A stretch of DNA of 64,000 nt from Sphaerolaimus hirsutus (lineage: Eukaryota > Nematoda > Chromadorea > Monhysterida > Sphaerolaimidae). The stretch lies in NCBI GenBank assembly GCA_964036195.1, contig OZ038451.1, positions 24,569,927 to 24,633,926 of the forward strand, written 5' to 3'. The notes under the pieces are model-generated. The model saw only the letters and a program-made list of their open reading frames with translations, made no database searches and was not told where the DNA came from. This document shows, in pieces, positions 1 to 12,535 of this stretch. The position numbers were made by a program, and so were the translations under genes. Every line of letters starts with the position of its first letter. Within the stretch, counting starts at the first letter, position 1.

Positions 1-1535
1 ATAGAACCAGCTCCATGGCATCAGCTCTGATATTCATATGTTTCATGTTTCATGTTTCAAGCTTAATCAAAAAAGCTGATTATGAAATGAAAAATATGTG
101 AAAAATTGGTGAAAAAGTATAACGACAGCACAGCCTCCAGTAGAACGACACCTCGTATAGAACGGCACCTCAAATATAACGGCAGGTAAAAAGGTGAAAA
201 GAAAAATAGAACGGTGCTCTTCTATTAGAAGAAATAGGGTAAAAAAATTAAGAATAATAGAAATAATTTTTTCGAGTTTTTTGGGGGGTATACTCAAGCC
301 GGGAATTCTTCAAGGGGGGGGGTCATTATTTCGTCAATGGCCATGTTTCTATCAACTCACTTAACGAAATATACATTATTAACAAAAGAACGTGACACTG
401 TATTTACCTACCTAAATTAGGTAGACAAAACTTAATTGATCATATGCCTAAAGGGGAGATTTATTCAAGGGGGATTATTTTTTCCTCAGGTGTATAAAAT
501 GGGGAATTTTTCAAGCAAATACGGTATATGCACCATAAATACAATATACCACTGGTTGTACAATACACTACCTGTAATGATAAATACAACCCATATTTCA
601 TATCTTAAGGATCACATGGATAATATTTATCGACTTGTCATCCATTTTTTTGGCTTCCCGGAGGTATAAAAAAACACATTTTATCTCAAGTGAAACGGCG
701 ACAAAAATTTTTTTACAGAATTGTAATGCTTGGGTAGTTTGAAATCATTTTCAATGAATTTTCATTCTATTTGACTGTCTTTGTTGATGCATTTTAATAA
801 GAGAATAAGCTTATTTTTCAATCAGATAAATATTTACAGTCTTAATCCATCAAATACCAGTAAATTCATTATATTCACTTCCTCGAAGGCTTTATTTAGT
901 CCAATGTTTTGAACCCTCAATTTCAATGTAAGGTAAACTCAAATATATACAAATTAATTGAAATTAACCCCACACCCCCATTGAAATTAAAACACCCCAC
1001 ACATGTGTAGTGTCTGGAGAAAATTTTACATGACTCTACTATCATAAAACCCTAGGATAGTAAACTAATGACAACAAAACAATACCGTGTCACATTAGAG
1101 CCATGGGCCACCCTGTGCAATGCGCATTGCAGTTGACAATATGACAGAAAGGATAGACTATAAAGGACCTGATGCGTCTTCACCCACATGCATGAACAAT
1201 GATGTCAAGAACACACAGAAATATATTTAGCCTCTGTGTTTTTGTTTTACACATGTACACGGCGACTGAACCCAAAATAGAAATAAATTGTAGGAAGTTA
1301 CTTTAAAAAGCATCAACTCAAGAAAACACAGAAGCGATAATGATACTTATCATGCTAAATATTTATTGGCTGCCACTGTTACCCTTAGGTGTACTCACCA
1401 TATTTGCTTCTTTTTAAGATTAATCTGTATGTTTTTCTGGTTAATTGTCTGGTTACCCAATCTGATTTAAAATGTAAACATCCATCCATCATATTTGGTT
1501 TCGATGTGCACATGCAAAAATTACTAGGATGGACA
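1..1535. other. non-genic stretch with remnants of a G-rich TIR element
   Basis: No exon could be supported here. Between about 290 and 525 there are G-runs and the phrases TTATTCAAGGGGG and AAATACGGTAT, typical of the right half of the CCGTATTTCCTCG element family seen elsewhere in the window, so this is a degraded copy. The rest is AT-rich DNA with no recognisable signal. Confidence 0.5.
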
Positions 1536-1537
1536 TA

Positions 1538-1974
1538 CCGTAAATCCTCGAATAAGTCCCCCCTTAGCTTTTTATTTTTTTTTGTCGGGCGGGTTACTCG
1601 CATAAGTCGCGCTTTTGTACGCTCGTGCAAGCATTTCTTTCTTGTCGCTGCCCTCATGGTTTCGGTTGCAGACAGTGAACACTAAAAAAGTGACCACCTG
1701 ACTACACAAAAGCGCGACTTATACGAGTAACCCGCCCGACAAAATAAAATAAAAAGCGAATAGGCAGACGGCCAAGAAATGACGAAATAGTTATTTCCGG
1801 GCCAAAATCGAAGCGAAATACATCGTTTTGCAGTATCGGCGACCTTGAGGGATGGTTTCGTATATTTTACAAACCGCCTTGCTCTCGGTGCATGTGCGTC
1901 AATGCGGCTGAACTTTAAAAAACCTGTAGGGAGAATTTAATCTGGCCCCTGGGGACTTATTCGAGGATTTACGG
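1538..1974. mobile_element. TIR element, CCGTAAATCCTCG family, TA target
   Basis: The ends are perfect inverted repeats (CCGTAAATCCTCGAATAAG on the left and its complement on the right), flanked by TA on both sides as expected for Tc1/mariner-type elements. The interior holds a second inverted pair around CGGGCGGGTTACTCG (about 1587-1743). No transposase frame is present, so it is non-autonomous. The small open frames on both strands here are products of the inverted repeat. Confidence 0.75.
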
Positions 1975-1976
1975 TA

Positions 1977-3540
1977 CACAAAGTTTTCTTTTGTAAATTT
2001 TCTGTCAAAAACACATTTTTGCACAAACACAGCACCAAAAACTAACCCACTTACCTATGTTTATTTTTAAAAAGCAAACAAAGTACAGAATTTCATCTTA
2101 AAAAAGAAAGATAGAAAAAGTTTAACAACACTGAGCATCTTGATCTTGTATCAGCTGCATGCGGATTATGTACAGTGCATGCAAAACAATGATTTTGATG
2201 ATGGTTCTGCTAGTTAATCAGTCTGCCAGCGAGTGTTGTTTTCCAGTTGCTTTGCTACAATTGACTTGTCATAAAAGTGGCACTTGCAGCTAGTCAAACA
2301 ATGAATAGGTGAAGAGAAAAATAAGTTACCAAAAAATTGTGATGAGTGATGTGACTTCATAATTTGAAGGAAAGATGTAAATATATTGAAATGAATTGAA
2401 ATGTATGCTTGAAAATAAGCCATGTAAATTAATTGTCCATTGACTGCTTTTCCATTTATCAATGCTACATCCACAAAATCCCAAATCAATTCCCTCCATA
2501 GCCGGAATTACGGCCAATTTTTTCACTGTCCGGTGCTGAACCTGACATATTCAGTGAAATTTCAATTAAAAAATCTATTCAATGTCAGCGGCCAACGGTA
2601 ACGTGGGTGGCTTCCGTACGCCTGAACTGTACAGTACTGGGGGTGTCGTGCACATCCCCAAAACTCCGAATTGACCTCCTCACAGCTGTTCAGTAGTTTT
2701 TTTAGTCAAAAACCCCTGAGTGCTGAACCTGGCTTAGACAGTGATTTTTCCAATGGCTAGATTCATTTTTAATCTCAAATTTTTCATTCAAATTGGGATA
2801 TCACATCTAACATACACCATTCTTGTCTGATGATTCATTCTGTGACTTCCATTTATTTTATGCTTCACTTTTCATTTGCTGCTAGGCTGTAAACATGCCT
2901 TGTTCAACTTGAGTCAATCATAGAGTTTACTTTGTGAATGTAAAGTACCCATGTTTCTAGATATTTTTGTTTGCTTATATATTTCTGTCATTTTATAGTT
3001 CACTGAAATGATGGGCTGCCACAAACCGTCTTTACTGGCCTTGGTACCAATCTTGCAGTCGGTCATGTGGTAACTTTAAGGCAAGTTTTTAAATTCTAGT
3101 GTCAAATGCTGTTGTGCGAAATAGATTTTTGTTCAAACTTACTTCACTGCAGCTTCCCTGTTTTGAACGCTTGTCGAATCATGTGACGCTTTTCGAAATT
3201 GGTCCCGATGAGCCATGCTTAACCCACATCTAAACCCATTGCACATCTAGACCGACCGCACATCTAATTTTACCCATCACACATCTAAGCTAATCGCACA
3301 TCTAAACCCCCAAATAGATGTGGATGGGCTGAGATGTGTGATGGGCTGGGGATTACCAGAGTTGTTAAAAATACTGAACTTTTTTCAAAGTAGGGTAAAC
3401 GTAAACGTAAAGTATTTATTTTTTATACAGGTATTTTTTGGAAGAAACGTGAACGTATTTACGCAGTACTCGACTATACGTATTTCTTGAGTAAACGTAA
3501 ATACGTTTTAGCAACTATGCATTTGACAAAACGCTTAGAT
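1977..3540. other. non-genic stretch, nothing recognised except a short direct repeat
   Basis: AT-rich DNA without supportable exons. At 3220-3350 the phrase CACATCTAA recurs with spacer words (CCCATC, CCGCA) and then appears inverted as AGATGTG, giving a small imperfect inverted repeat. From about 3357 a CAGAGTTG-type end begins, with AAACGTAAA motifs to about 3520. It resembles the simple-motif hAT elements, but I could not find a matching target duplication. Confidence 0.4.
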
Positions 3541-3544
3541 AGGT

Positions 3545-4436
3545 ACCGTATTACCTCCAATATAAGGTATCCCTCTAATATAAGGTACCCTCTAATATAA
3601 GGTATACCTTTTGGCATTTTTGAATGCGACGAAATAAATATAAGGCATACCTCTAATATAAGGTATACCTCTAATACAAGGCACTTCTGGCTGCATGCCA
3701 ACGGTACAAAATCGTCAAATCTGTTGCCAAACATGGTGGAAAACGATGAAAATGGTGCTGAAGGGCACTCAGACAACTCTGTGTCAATTTGTATTAGGCC
3801 TGGTTCACCATTTCATTACATTCCAGTTCGATAAAATGAATTGCGTTGTTTTTCACTTTTGGTAATATGTTTGAAAAATCTGATGAAAACAATATAAGGT
3901 ATACCTCTAATATAAGGTACCCTCTAATATAAGGTATACCAAAACGCCGAAAAAAACTGACAAAATTAATATACCGTATTTCCTCGAAATACCCCCGGGG
4001 GGTTTATTGTTTCAGAGTGAGAATTTTGAGGGGGGGGTTAAGCGAGGGGGGGTATTTCGAGGGGGGGGGTTTCGCCAGAAATTTTTTGAAAACCAAGTAC
4101 TAAATTGTCGTCTGAAACGTACGCAGACGTCGAAAATGCAACAAAAATCGCCATTTATAAGACTCTAAGGACTTGTATAAGTGTGTAGACGTATAATCAC
4201 TGTTCTCACATAACAGAGTCATCGTTTTTAACGTGTGTTTTGCATTACCCGGATGACAAACCGCAGCCTTTGTCATTTACGTTCTCTATACACTAAATTG
4301 GGGGGGGGGTATTTCGAGAGGGGGGGGGGGTTTATAAGTTCATAGAGTCCATTTTGAGGGGGGTATTTCGAGGGGGGGGGGGGTATTTTGAGGAAATACG
4401 GTACCTAATGTATACCTTGTATTAGAGGTAATGCTG
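3545..4436. mobile_element. TIR element with CTCTAATATAAGGTATAC repeats, interrupted by a second element
   Basis: It begins with CCGTATTACCTCCAATATAAGG and ends with an inverted relative (CCTTGTATTAGAGGTAATGC). An 18-bp unit, CTCTAATATAAGGTATAC, is repeated at about 3560-3690 and 3890-3950. The right part is interrupted by the element at 3974-4401, so this copy is the older of the two. No protein-coding content is seen. Confidence 0.6.
3974..4401. mobile_element. TIR element, CCGTATTTCCTCG family, TA target
   Basis: The ends CCGTATTTCCTCGAAATACC and complement are bordered by TA. The interior is dominated by G-runs broken by GGTATTTCGAGG, plus a conserved middle (ACGTACGCAGACGTCGAAAA, AACGTGTGTTTTGCA) that recurs in the copies at 16.6 and 43.7 kb. 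It is non-autonomous and nested in the 3545-4436 element. Confidence 0.75.
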
Positions 4437-5739
4437 TATATGTTGCGTGAAGTGGACAATTTTAAAACTTGAACTTAGAACCTTGAACATGCAGTTGTTT
4501 TCACAGCTTTCAGGTGGTTGTAGAAATGAAAGCCCAATAATTAATTGTATATCCGAGATTATCAAGTGAAAAACGTGTCGTCAGTAATTGATGAATTTGT
4601 TAGCAGAAGAAATTACTTTTTCGTGCGGCGGGGCAACTCTGGCGAACTGAACTGAAAATTCTCATGCTTTTTTATGTTGAAAAGCTATAGGTATACCTGG
4701 CAAGAACGAACCTATTTACCTATAAATGCATTGCATGAAAGTGTTTCTCGCCTACACAATAATAATAAATTGAATGTATTTATTTATAGTATAGCTCTCG
4801 CAACGTACCCACTCATGATTCATGTATTTTATTTTTGGTCTGTTCTGATGTCATCTTTTTGAGTTCAAAGCGCATGTCTTTTTTGTGGAATTGTTGTCTT
4901 GCCGACGCAACTCTATGGATTCATTTTATAAGGTAATTTCTATTTATGGTGTACTTTGTTACCTAGCTGCCCTTTAAATATATCTGATGAAAAATATCGT
5001 CATTAACGATGGAAAACCGAAATTAATCGTTAATCAACTTAAGTGGCTATACATCTCGCTATTATTGTGCTGGCTATCAAATGACGTCCATAAATCGTGT
5101 TCTGCGATATTTTTTATATCCAGTTTAATTGGATTTACCGTATTTCCTCGAAATACCCCCAGGGGTTTATTTTTTCAGAGTGGAAATTTTGAGGGGGTAT
5201 TTCGCGGGGGGGGGGGGGCTTTTTCGAGGGGGGATTATTATTTCGTCAGAAATTTTCACGAAATTCATAGTAATGAGTACGCTTTTCTCCACCTATACAA
5301 TTGCGAAAGAACTGCACGCTAAGCATGCTTCAATGCAAAAGATAGGAGGCACAATCGCAGGCCTGATTGTGCCCAATTCGTGTGTGTTTTTGCACACAAT
5401 GCAGTCACTATTTATTAGTACAAATGCCCTTTACAAACACGATCCACAATCTTGACAAACAGGGTTAGTAGATGGCAAAGTTGCTTCCCAAGAATGCAAT
5501 TGCACATGTATAGGGGGTTGACTTGAGTTTTTAGGGGCTGAGTTTACAATTCAGGGTTGAGTTGATGGGTGTTTATAAATTAGGGTTGAGTTGACAGAAG
5601 TTTAAAAATAAGGGGCTGTTGACACAAGTTCACAAATTAGAGGCCGAGTTTATGGGAGTTGAGTTGATGGGTGTTTGCCAAATTAGGGGCTGAGTTTATG
5701 GGAGTTAACAATAACATTACCATAATCCTTAAGTGAGGC

Positions 5740-8520
5740 CCCCGGGGCTAAAAAATATAAATTGTGATATAATGCATTTGTGGGTTACTGATTACAATGA
5801 TTTGAAATATGCACTCCATTCTGACAGTACATTACAATAACCCTGAAATTGAACCCAAAATGGGGCCAAAACTTTCAAATTGTGAAATGATGCATTGTGG
5901 GTTTCTAATTGCACTGATTTGATATATAATGCACTCCATTTTGACACTACATTACCATAACCCTGAAAATGAACCACTGGGGCCAAAATCTTTCAATTTG
6001 TGAAATGATGCAATTTTGGGTTTCTGATTGCACTGATTTCAAATTTAGGTTTCTGATTGCACTGATTTGATATATGCACTCCATTGACACTACATTACCA
6101 TAACCCATTAATGAACCCATGGGGCCAAATACTTTCAATTTGAGAAATGATGCATTTTCGGGTTTCTGATTGCACTCATTTGAAATATGCACTTCATTTT
6201 GACACTACATTACCATAACCCTGAAATTGAACCCAAAATGGGGCCAAAACTTTCAAATTGTGAAATGATGCATTGTGGGTTTCTAATTGCACTGATTTGA
6301 TATATAATGCACTCCATTTTGACACTACATTACCATAACCCTGAAAATGAACCACTGGGGCCAAAATCTTTCAATTTGTGAAATGATGCAATTTTGGGTT
6401 TCTGATTGCACTGATTTCAAATTTGGGTTTCTGATTGCACTGATTTGATACATGCACTCCATTTTGACACTACATTACCATAACCCTCAAAATGGACCCA
6501 TGGGGTTAAATACTTTCAATTTGAAAAAAATGATGCATTTTCAGGTTTCTGATTGCACTCATTTGAAATATGCACTTCATTTTGACACTACATTACCATA
6601 ACCCTAAAATGAACCCCCTGGGCCAAAAACTTTCAAACCATAAAATGATGGATTTGTGGGTTTCTGAGTGTAGCGATTTCAAATATGCCCAGGGCTTAAA
6701 AAATTAGAAATTGTGAAATGATTCAATGTGGGTTTCTAATTGCACTGATTTGAAATATGCACTCTGTTTTGACACTACATAACCCTGAAAACTACATAAC
6801 CATAACCCTGAAAATGAACCTCTGGAGCCAAAAACTTTCAATTTGTGAAATCATTCATTTTTGGGTTTCTGATTGCACTGATTTCAAATTTGGGTCTCTG
6901 ATTGCACCAATTTGATATATGCACTCCATTTTGACACTACATTACCATAACCCTAAAAATGAACCCATGGGGCCAAATACTTTCAATTTGAGAAATGATG
7001 CATTTTCGGGTTTCTGATAGCACTCATTTGAAATATTCACTTCATTTTGACACTACATTACCATAACCCTAAAATGAACCCCCTGGGCCAAAAACTTTCA
7101 AACCATAAAATGATGGATTTGTGGGTTTCTGAGTGTAGCAATTTCAAATATGCCCAGGGCTTAAAAAATTAGAAATTGTGAAATGATCCAATGTGGGTTT
7201 CTAATTGCACTGATTTGAAATATGCACTCTGTTTTGACATGACATAACCCTGAAAACTACATAACCATAACCCTGAAAATGAACCTCTGGAGCCAAAAAA
7301 TTTCAATTTGTGAAATCATTCATTTTTGGGTTTCTGATTGCACTGATTTCAAATTTGGGTCTCTGATTGCACCAATTTGATATATGCACTCCATTTTGAC
7401 ACTACATTACCATAACCCATTAATGAACCCATGGGGCCAAATACTTTCAATTTGAGAAATGATGCATTTTCGGGTTTCTGATAGCACTCATTTGAAATAT
7501 GCACTTCATTTTGAAACTACATTACCATAACCCTAAAAATGAACCCCCTGGCCCAAAAACTTTCAAACCATAAAATGATGGATTTGTGGGTTTCTAAGTG
7601 TAGCAATTTCAAATATGCCCAGGGCTTAAAAAATTAGAAATTGTGAAATGATTTGATGTGGGTTTCTAATTTCACTGATTTGAAATATGCAATCCATTTT
7701 GACACTACATAACCCTGAAAACTACATAACCATAACCCTGAAAATGAACCTCTGGAGCCAAAAACTTTCAATTTGTGAAATCATAAATTTTCAGGTTTCT
7801 GATTTCACTCATTTGAAATATGCACTTCATTTTGACACTACATTACCATAACCATAAAAATGAACCCCCTAAGCCAAAAACTTTCAAATCATAAAATGAT
7901 GCATTTGTGGGTTTCTGATTGTAGTGATTTCAAATATGCACTCCATTTTGACACTACATTACTAAAACCCTGAAATTGAACCCCTAGACCCAAAAATTTC
8001 TTATTGTGAAATGATGCATTTTGCAGGTTTCTAATTGCACTGATTTGAAATGACTCAATTTCAACTCTACATTACTGTAAGCCTTAAATTGAACCCATGG
8101 GGCTAATAAATTAGAAATTGTGAAATGATGCATTTGTGGCTTTTTGATTGCCTTGATTTGAAATATGCACTTCATTTTGACACTACATTACCATAACCCT
8201 GAAAATGAACCCCCAGGGCCAAAAATTTTCAAATCATGAAATGATGTGTTTGTGGGTTTCTGATTGTAGCGATTTCAAATATGCACTCCATTTTGACACC
8301 ACATTACTAAAACCCTGATAATGAACCCCTGGGCACAAAAACTTTCAATTTGTGAAATGATGCATTTGTGGGTTTTTTATTGCAGTGATTTGAAATGTGC
8401 ACTCCATTTCTACTCTACATTACCATAACTTTTTAAGTCTAACCCCTGGGGCTAAAAAATTGAAAATTGTGAATTGATGCATTTGTGGATTGATGATAGT
8501 GATTTTTTGAAATATTCATA
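5740..8520. repeat. tandem array of about 120-bp units in Helitron copy 1
   Basis: The phrase TTTGACACTACATTACCATA followed by AACCCTGAAAATGAACC, CTTTCAATTTGTGAAATGATG and GGGTTTCTGATTGCACTGAT recurs more than 20 times with small changes and some higher-order grouping of unit variants. The same array in opposite orientation lies at 25.95-27.8 kb and 38.6-40.98 kb. Confidence 0.9.
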
Positions 8521-9139
8521 CCATTTTCCAAATTAGGGGCTGAGTTTACAGGAGTTTCCAAACTAGGGGCTGTGTTTACAGGATTTAGAGGGGGTCCCCA
8601 TGGGGTGCCATTTTTGGGGGGTCTCCAGGGGGTAGGGTTGGGAATTTCAAAATTTTCGGTTCCGGTTCTAGGTTCTCGGTTCCAAAAGATTTCGGTTCGG
8701 GTATCGGTTCTCGGTTCCTGAAAATTTTTGGTTCCGGTTCTCGGTTCGGTTCTTAAACTCGGTTCCGGTTCGGTTCTTTCGGTTCTAAAATGATCAAAAT
8801 TTCGGTTCCGGGTAATAAAATAGCCGGGTATCGGGTAATAATCGGCTGAACAACAGAGAAACAATACACCCAAGTTTACATGTGTAAGTACATTGGTTGG
8901 ATATTTCATACTACAGGAGCATATCACAGCTTATTATTTCATGGTAGAATGCAGAAATCAGAGTTGTTATAATAATACTGGTATTTAAAAAAAGTGTAAA
9001 AGCAAACATATACGTTTTCTGTACTCGCGTACTTTCAAAAAGTACACGAGTAAATGAGTACTGGTATTTTTTTCTGGAGGAAACATAAATGTATATATGT
9101 AGTATGCGAGTGAGTACACGTATTATTTTGAGTACAAAC

Positions 9140-9843
9140 TAGGGTTGGCCGATGTTTTTTTAAACGTTTTTTTTTTTTTAAAACGTTTAAAAAAAAAAAA
9201 CATGATGCCCGAAATGTTTTTTTTTATTTAAAAACATCGGCCGAAATTTTTAGTACTAAGCACTAGGTATTTTGCAAAATTTTTGCGCGCAAGCGCGCAA
9301 TTTCACACACAAATTGACATTGGTGGTTGTTTTCATTGGTTTTGTTGCATTTTTAGTATCAAAACATGCATTTCTATGTGCTACCATGGGTGAATAAGCC
9401 GACATATGTTGCTGTAATATATAATGTTGAGGTAATGTGCTTCCATGTACCTCCACAGTGTGTAACTTCACTCCCAAAGTAACAACCTCCTTTTAAAACA
9501 TTGTTTGATCACTATTCCGTGCCAAACTTTACCTGAAGTCACGAACATTCGACTATAAGGCGATATACGAACGATATGTCGACGAAAAATGGATATTTTT
9601 GACACAAATCACCACTTATAATGCTATCCCATGGCTCCACAGCCATTATATGGTCATATTTAACATCACAGAGTATTGCCACTGTCTGATATACCTATAT
9701 ATGTTGACACTAGGTCATATCTGGGAGCTTTAAAAAAACAACGTTTTTTATTATAAAAAAAACGTTGTTTTTTTAAAAAAAAAACGTTTTTTTAATAAAA
9801 AAAACATCGAGTTAAAAAAAACGTTTTTTTTCTTCCAACCCTA
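9140..9843. mobile_element. hAT-type element with AAACGTTT motifs, copy 1
   Basis: It begins TAGGGTTGGCC, ends CCAACCCTA, and has the perfect 8-bp duplication GTACAAAC at 9132-9139 and 9844-9851. Both ends are runs of AAACGTTTTTTT and its complement; the middle (about 9240-9730) is ordinary sequence containing TTTTTGCGCGCAAGCGCGCA. It is 704 bp and closely matches the 705-bp copy at 53689-54393. Confidence 0.88.
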
Positions 9844-9937
9844 GTACAAACATAAATAACTTTTGCCAACTACAATTCAAACTGCCACAAAACCAAACTG
9901 AAAACTACTACCAGTGATAATGTGTATACTGCAGCGA

Positions 9938-10102
9938 CATTACACCTTACAATGAAATCTACCATATCCCATCTGAATAAACGAACATACATAAAAAATT
10001 TCATCATATTTATAAAAGCAATTTGATAAATATGATGAATTTTTTTTATGTTTGTTCTTTTATTCAGGTTGGATATGGTAGATTTCATTGTAAGGTGTAA
10101 TG
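9938..10102. mobile_element. small foldback element with about 35-bp inverted ends
   Basis: CATTACACCTTACAATGAAA and ATCTACCATATCC on the left are matched by their complement on the right, and the middle is also largely self-complementary (CATAAAAAATTTCATCATAT). It could fold into one long hairpin. It lies inside the CGGTTC element at 8633-10425. Confidence 0.65.
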
Positions 10103-10434
10103 GCGCTGGAGTATATGTGAAATTACACGCTCCCGCGCAATCATTTTGAAAACAGATGAATTTTGCAATTCTGAACACGCACCAAGATGTTCAGCTGCTG
10201 TTTAAAGGCTTAGATGTAGGTGTTGAAAAAACGCTGTTTAAAAACTTTAAGATTCCTAAAACATTTTCGGTTCTTTCGGGTATTTACTTCGGTTCCGGGT
10301 ATAAGTGCCGGTTCTCGGTTCCGGTTCGGTTCTCAAGCGCGGTTCCGGTTCTCGGTTCTCGGTTCCAAAATTTTGCTCGGTTCTCGGTTCGGTTCGGTTC
10401 GGGTCGGTTCGGTTCCCCAACCCTACCAGGGGGT

Positions 10435-10910
10435 GCCATTTTCTGGAGGTACATATGGGGGTGCCATTTCAAGGGGGTCCACATGGGATGCCATTTTTTG
10501 GGTGGTCCCCAGGGGTGCCATTTTTTGGTGGTCCTCAGGGGGTGCTATATTTTGTTTTGCGGGGGGGTCCATAGGGGGTGCCATTTTGGGGGGGGGTCCC
10601 CAGGGGGGTGCCATTTTTGGAGAGTCCCCAGGGGGAGCCAACTTTGGGTGGGTCCCCAGGGGGTGCCATTTTTGTGGGGGTTCCTAGGGGGTGCCATGTT
10701 TGGGGGGTCCCCAGGGGGTGCTATTTTTGGGGGGTCCCAAGGGGGTGCCATTTTTGGGGGGTCCCTAAGGGGTGCCATTTTTTGGTGGTCCTCAGGGGGT
10801 GCCATATTTGTGGGGCCCTAGGGGGTCCCATTTTTGGGCAGTTCCCAGGGGGTGCCACTTTTGGGAGGTTCCCCAGGGGGTGCCATTTGGAGGGGGGTCC
10901 CCATTGGGGT
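10435..10910. repeat. G-rich minisatellite of Helitron copy 1
   Basis: About 16 units of roughly 30 bp with GGGGTGCCATTTTTGG and GGTCCCCAGG recur here. The unit is a multiple of three in places, which keeps long glycine- and proline-rich frames open on both strands; these are not genes. The complement occurs at 24.56-25.94 and 37.77-38.3 kb. Confidence 0.9.
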
Positions 10911-11872
10911 GTCAGTTTTTGCAAGCCTCTGAGTAGTGGGTACCTATAGCAGGATTCTCTCCAACCTTCAGTTGGGTTTTGTGGTTCTCTACAATTTATA
11001 CCACAAGGATTTACAAACACAAAAAGAACAGCAAAGCACAAATGTAACCAATTGAAGATTACAACAAAGTTTGACACCTTGCAAAAACCACACTATCATA
11101 TCACAAAACCTATACCACACAGAATGCACACTGCACACCATCATACCAAATCGCAAACTGTCTACATTTTACTACCGAGTTTCATGCCCAACCATTTTAC
11201 AGAAGTTTACAAAAATCCATTCCAAAACATTGCATCTTTGGTATTGGTCTTGTTATTGTTGGTAGATTACATACCGCATTTCAAAACACATGCCTAGCAT
11301 GTGGGCAAACTTAACTAAAGTATCATATTTTCTCCAATGGTATTAATTGTAGAGAACCACAAAACCCGACCGAAGGTCGGAGAGAATCCTGCTAGTATAT
11401 ACACAAAACAGGTAATCAATGTGTCCAAGTAGGGTATATTTGGACATATCAACGTCTATCGCTACACAAACTAGTTAGTATATGTGTACCTGCGATGCGA
11501 ACTGCGACCATTTTTTACATCATGTACATTGCATACACCATGTACATAAATCCAGACGGGGGGTATTTCGAGGGGGGGGGGGTTAATTCAAGGGGGGGGG
11601 GGGTAAATCGAGGAAATACGGTACTTAAGGTAGCTGAGCAAAGACGAACGCTATTCATTCGAAGGCTTTCGATTTATAATGGAATCCGAGTAGTTTTCAG
11701 CGCACATGGTCGTATTCTCAGCAGTGGCGATTTCGTAAAAAAAATTATCCATCCCCCGCAGTGCCAGCTCTAAACAGCAAAGATGTGACGCGCGGCGGGT
11801 GTTCAGCGCGTCTACGCGAAGCCTACCTTATCGTCCGCTAGCCGGCCATGAGCAGCGGGGCATAGCGGCTGG

Positions 11873-12501
11873 ATGCACGCCGGTCGCATGGAGCGGCCGC
11901 GCTCGCCCGCCTTCGCGTTCGACGACGAGTTGGACGAGGCGGCGGCGGCGCGGCGCGACTACGACAACCTGATGCGGCGCTTCCTCACCAGCCAGCACCA
12001 GCTCTACGTGCAGAACATGCACCTGAACGACATCTACCACACGTTGCGCAGACGCGGCGTGGCCACGCTTCGCTTTGCGTCCGGCGCTACCGTCGACCTG
12101 GTTCCAGTCGCAGAGCTGTAAAATGGCCTGTGAAATGTCAGATTCCATACAAAGAGTCAAACGTCATGGAAAACGCCCTGCAAAATGGCAACCAAAATGG
12201 AAACCGGCATTTTACATGACTTTTGACACTTTGCATGATATTTGACATTTTACAGGGCATTTTACATGGTCTGGGACTGCCCCCTGGTAAAGTACGAGTC
12301 TGGCCGGCCGGTGGAGTTCTTGTCGCACGCGGACAACAAGCGCGCGCTCGGCCCAACGCGGCAGCCGTCGCGGCACGACTGCAAGAACAAGCTGCCGCCG
12401 GCGACGCGCTACAGTCAGCGCAGCATGCTCAACTTCAATGGGAACCTGTGCAATGGCGACGCGTACCACTCCGTTCCGCAGCCGCACGAACTTCAGAAAC
12501 C

Positions 12502-12535
<34 letters not shown>

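Larger units (their letters stand above)
8633..10425. mobile_element. hAT-type element filled with CGGTTC/GAACCG motifs
   Basis: It begins TAGGGTTGGG, ends CCCCAACCCTA, and is flanked by the perfect 8-bp duplication CCAGGGGG (8625-8632 and 10426-10433). The left 200 bp and right 170 bp are almost entirely CGGTTC, TCGGTTC and related hexamers. It lies within the G-rich minisatellite of Helitron copy 1 and itself contains a further nested element at 9140-9843. No transposase frame is present. Confidence 0.85.
5286..11395 (+). mobile_element. Helitron-like non-autonomous element, copy 1
   Basis: The 5' end TCTCCACCTATACAATTGCG is shared with copy 3. The 3' end is CTAG followed by T, and just upstream is the hairpin CCGACC-GAA-GGTCGG, the classical Helitron 3' arrangement. 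There are no terminal inverted repeats across the whole unit and no target duplication. Contents in order: a unique 5' lead, a minisatellite around CTCAGCCCCTAA (complement on this strand), an array of roughly 120-bp units at 5740-8520, a G-rich minisatellite with GGGGTGCCATTTTTG, and a 3' module. No Rep/helicase frame exists. A hAT-type element (8633-10425) sits inside it. Long frames here are repeat products. Helitron assignment is inference from the ends. Confidence 0.6.
5138..11620. mobile_element. CCGTATTTCCTCG element split in two by Helitron copy 1
   Basis: The left part (5138-5285) opens with the family end next to TA and then stops abruptly. The right part (11396-11620) closes with GAGGAAATACGG followed by TA. 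The 6.1 kb between them is exactly the Helitron-like element, so the two halves are one older element that served as its insertion site. Confidence 0.6.

Noticed and set aside
10156..10949. Glycine/proline-rich open frames up to 221 codons
   Set aside because: They run through CGGTTC repeats and the 30-bp minisatellite; unit length keeps frames open on both strands. The same holds for the 209-codon frame at 24398-25027 and frames at 25528-25988 and 37610-38418.
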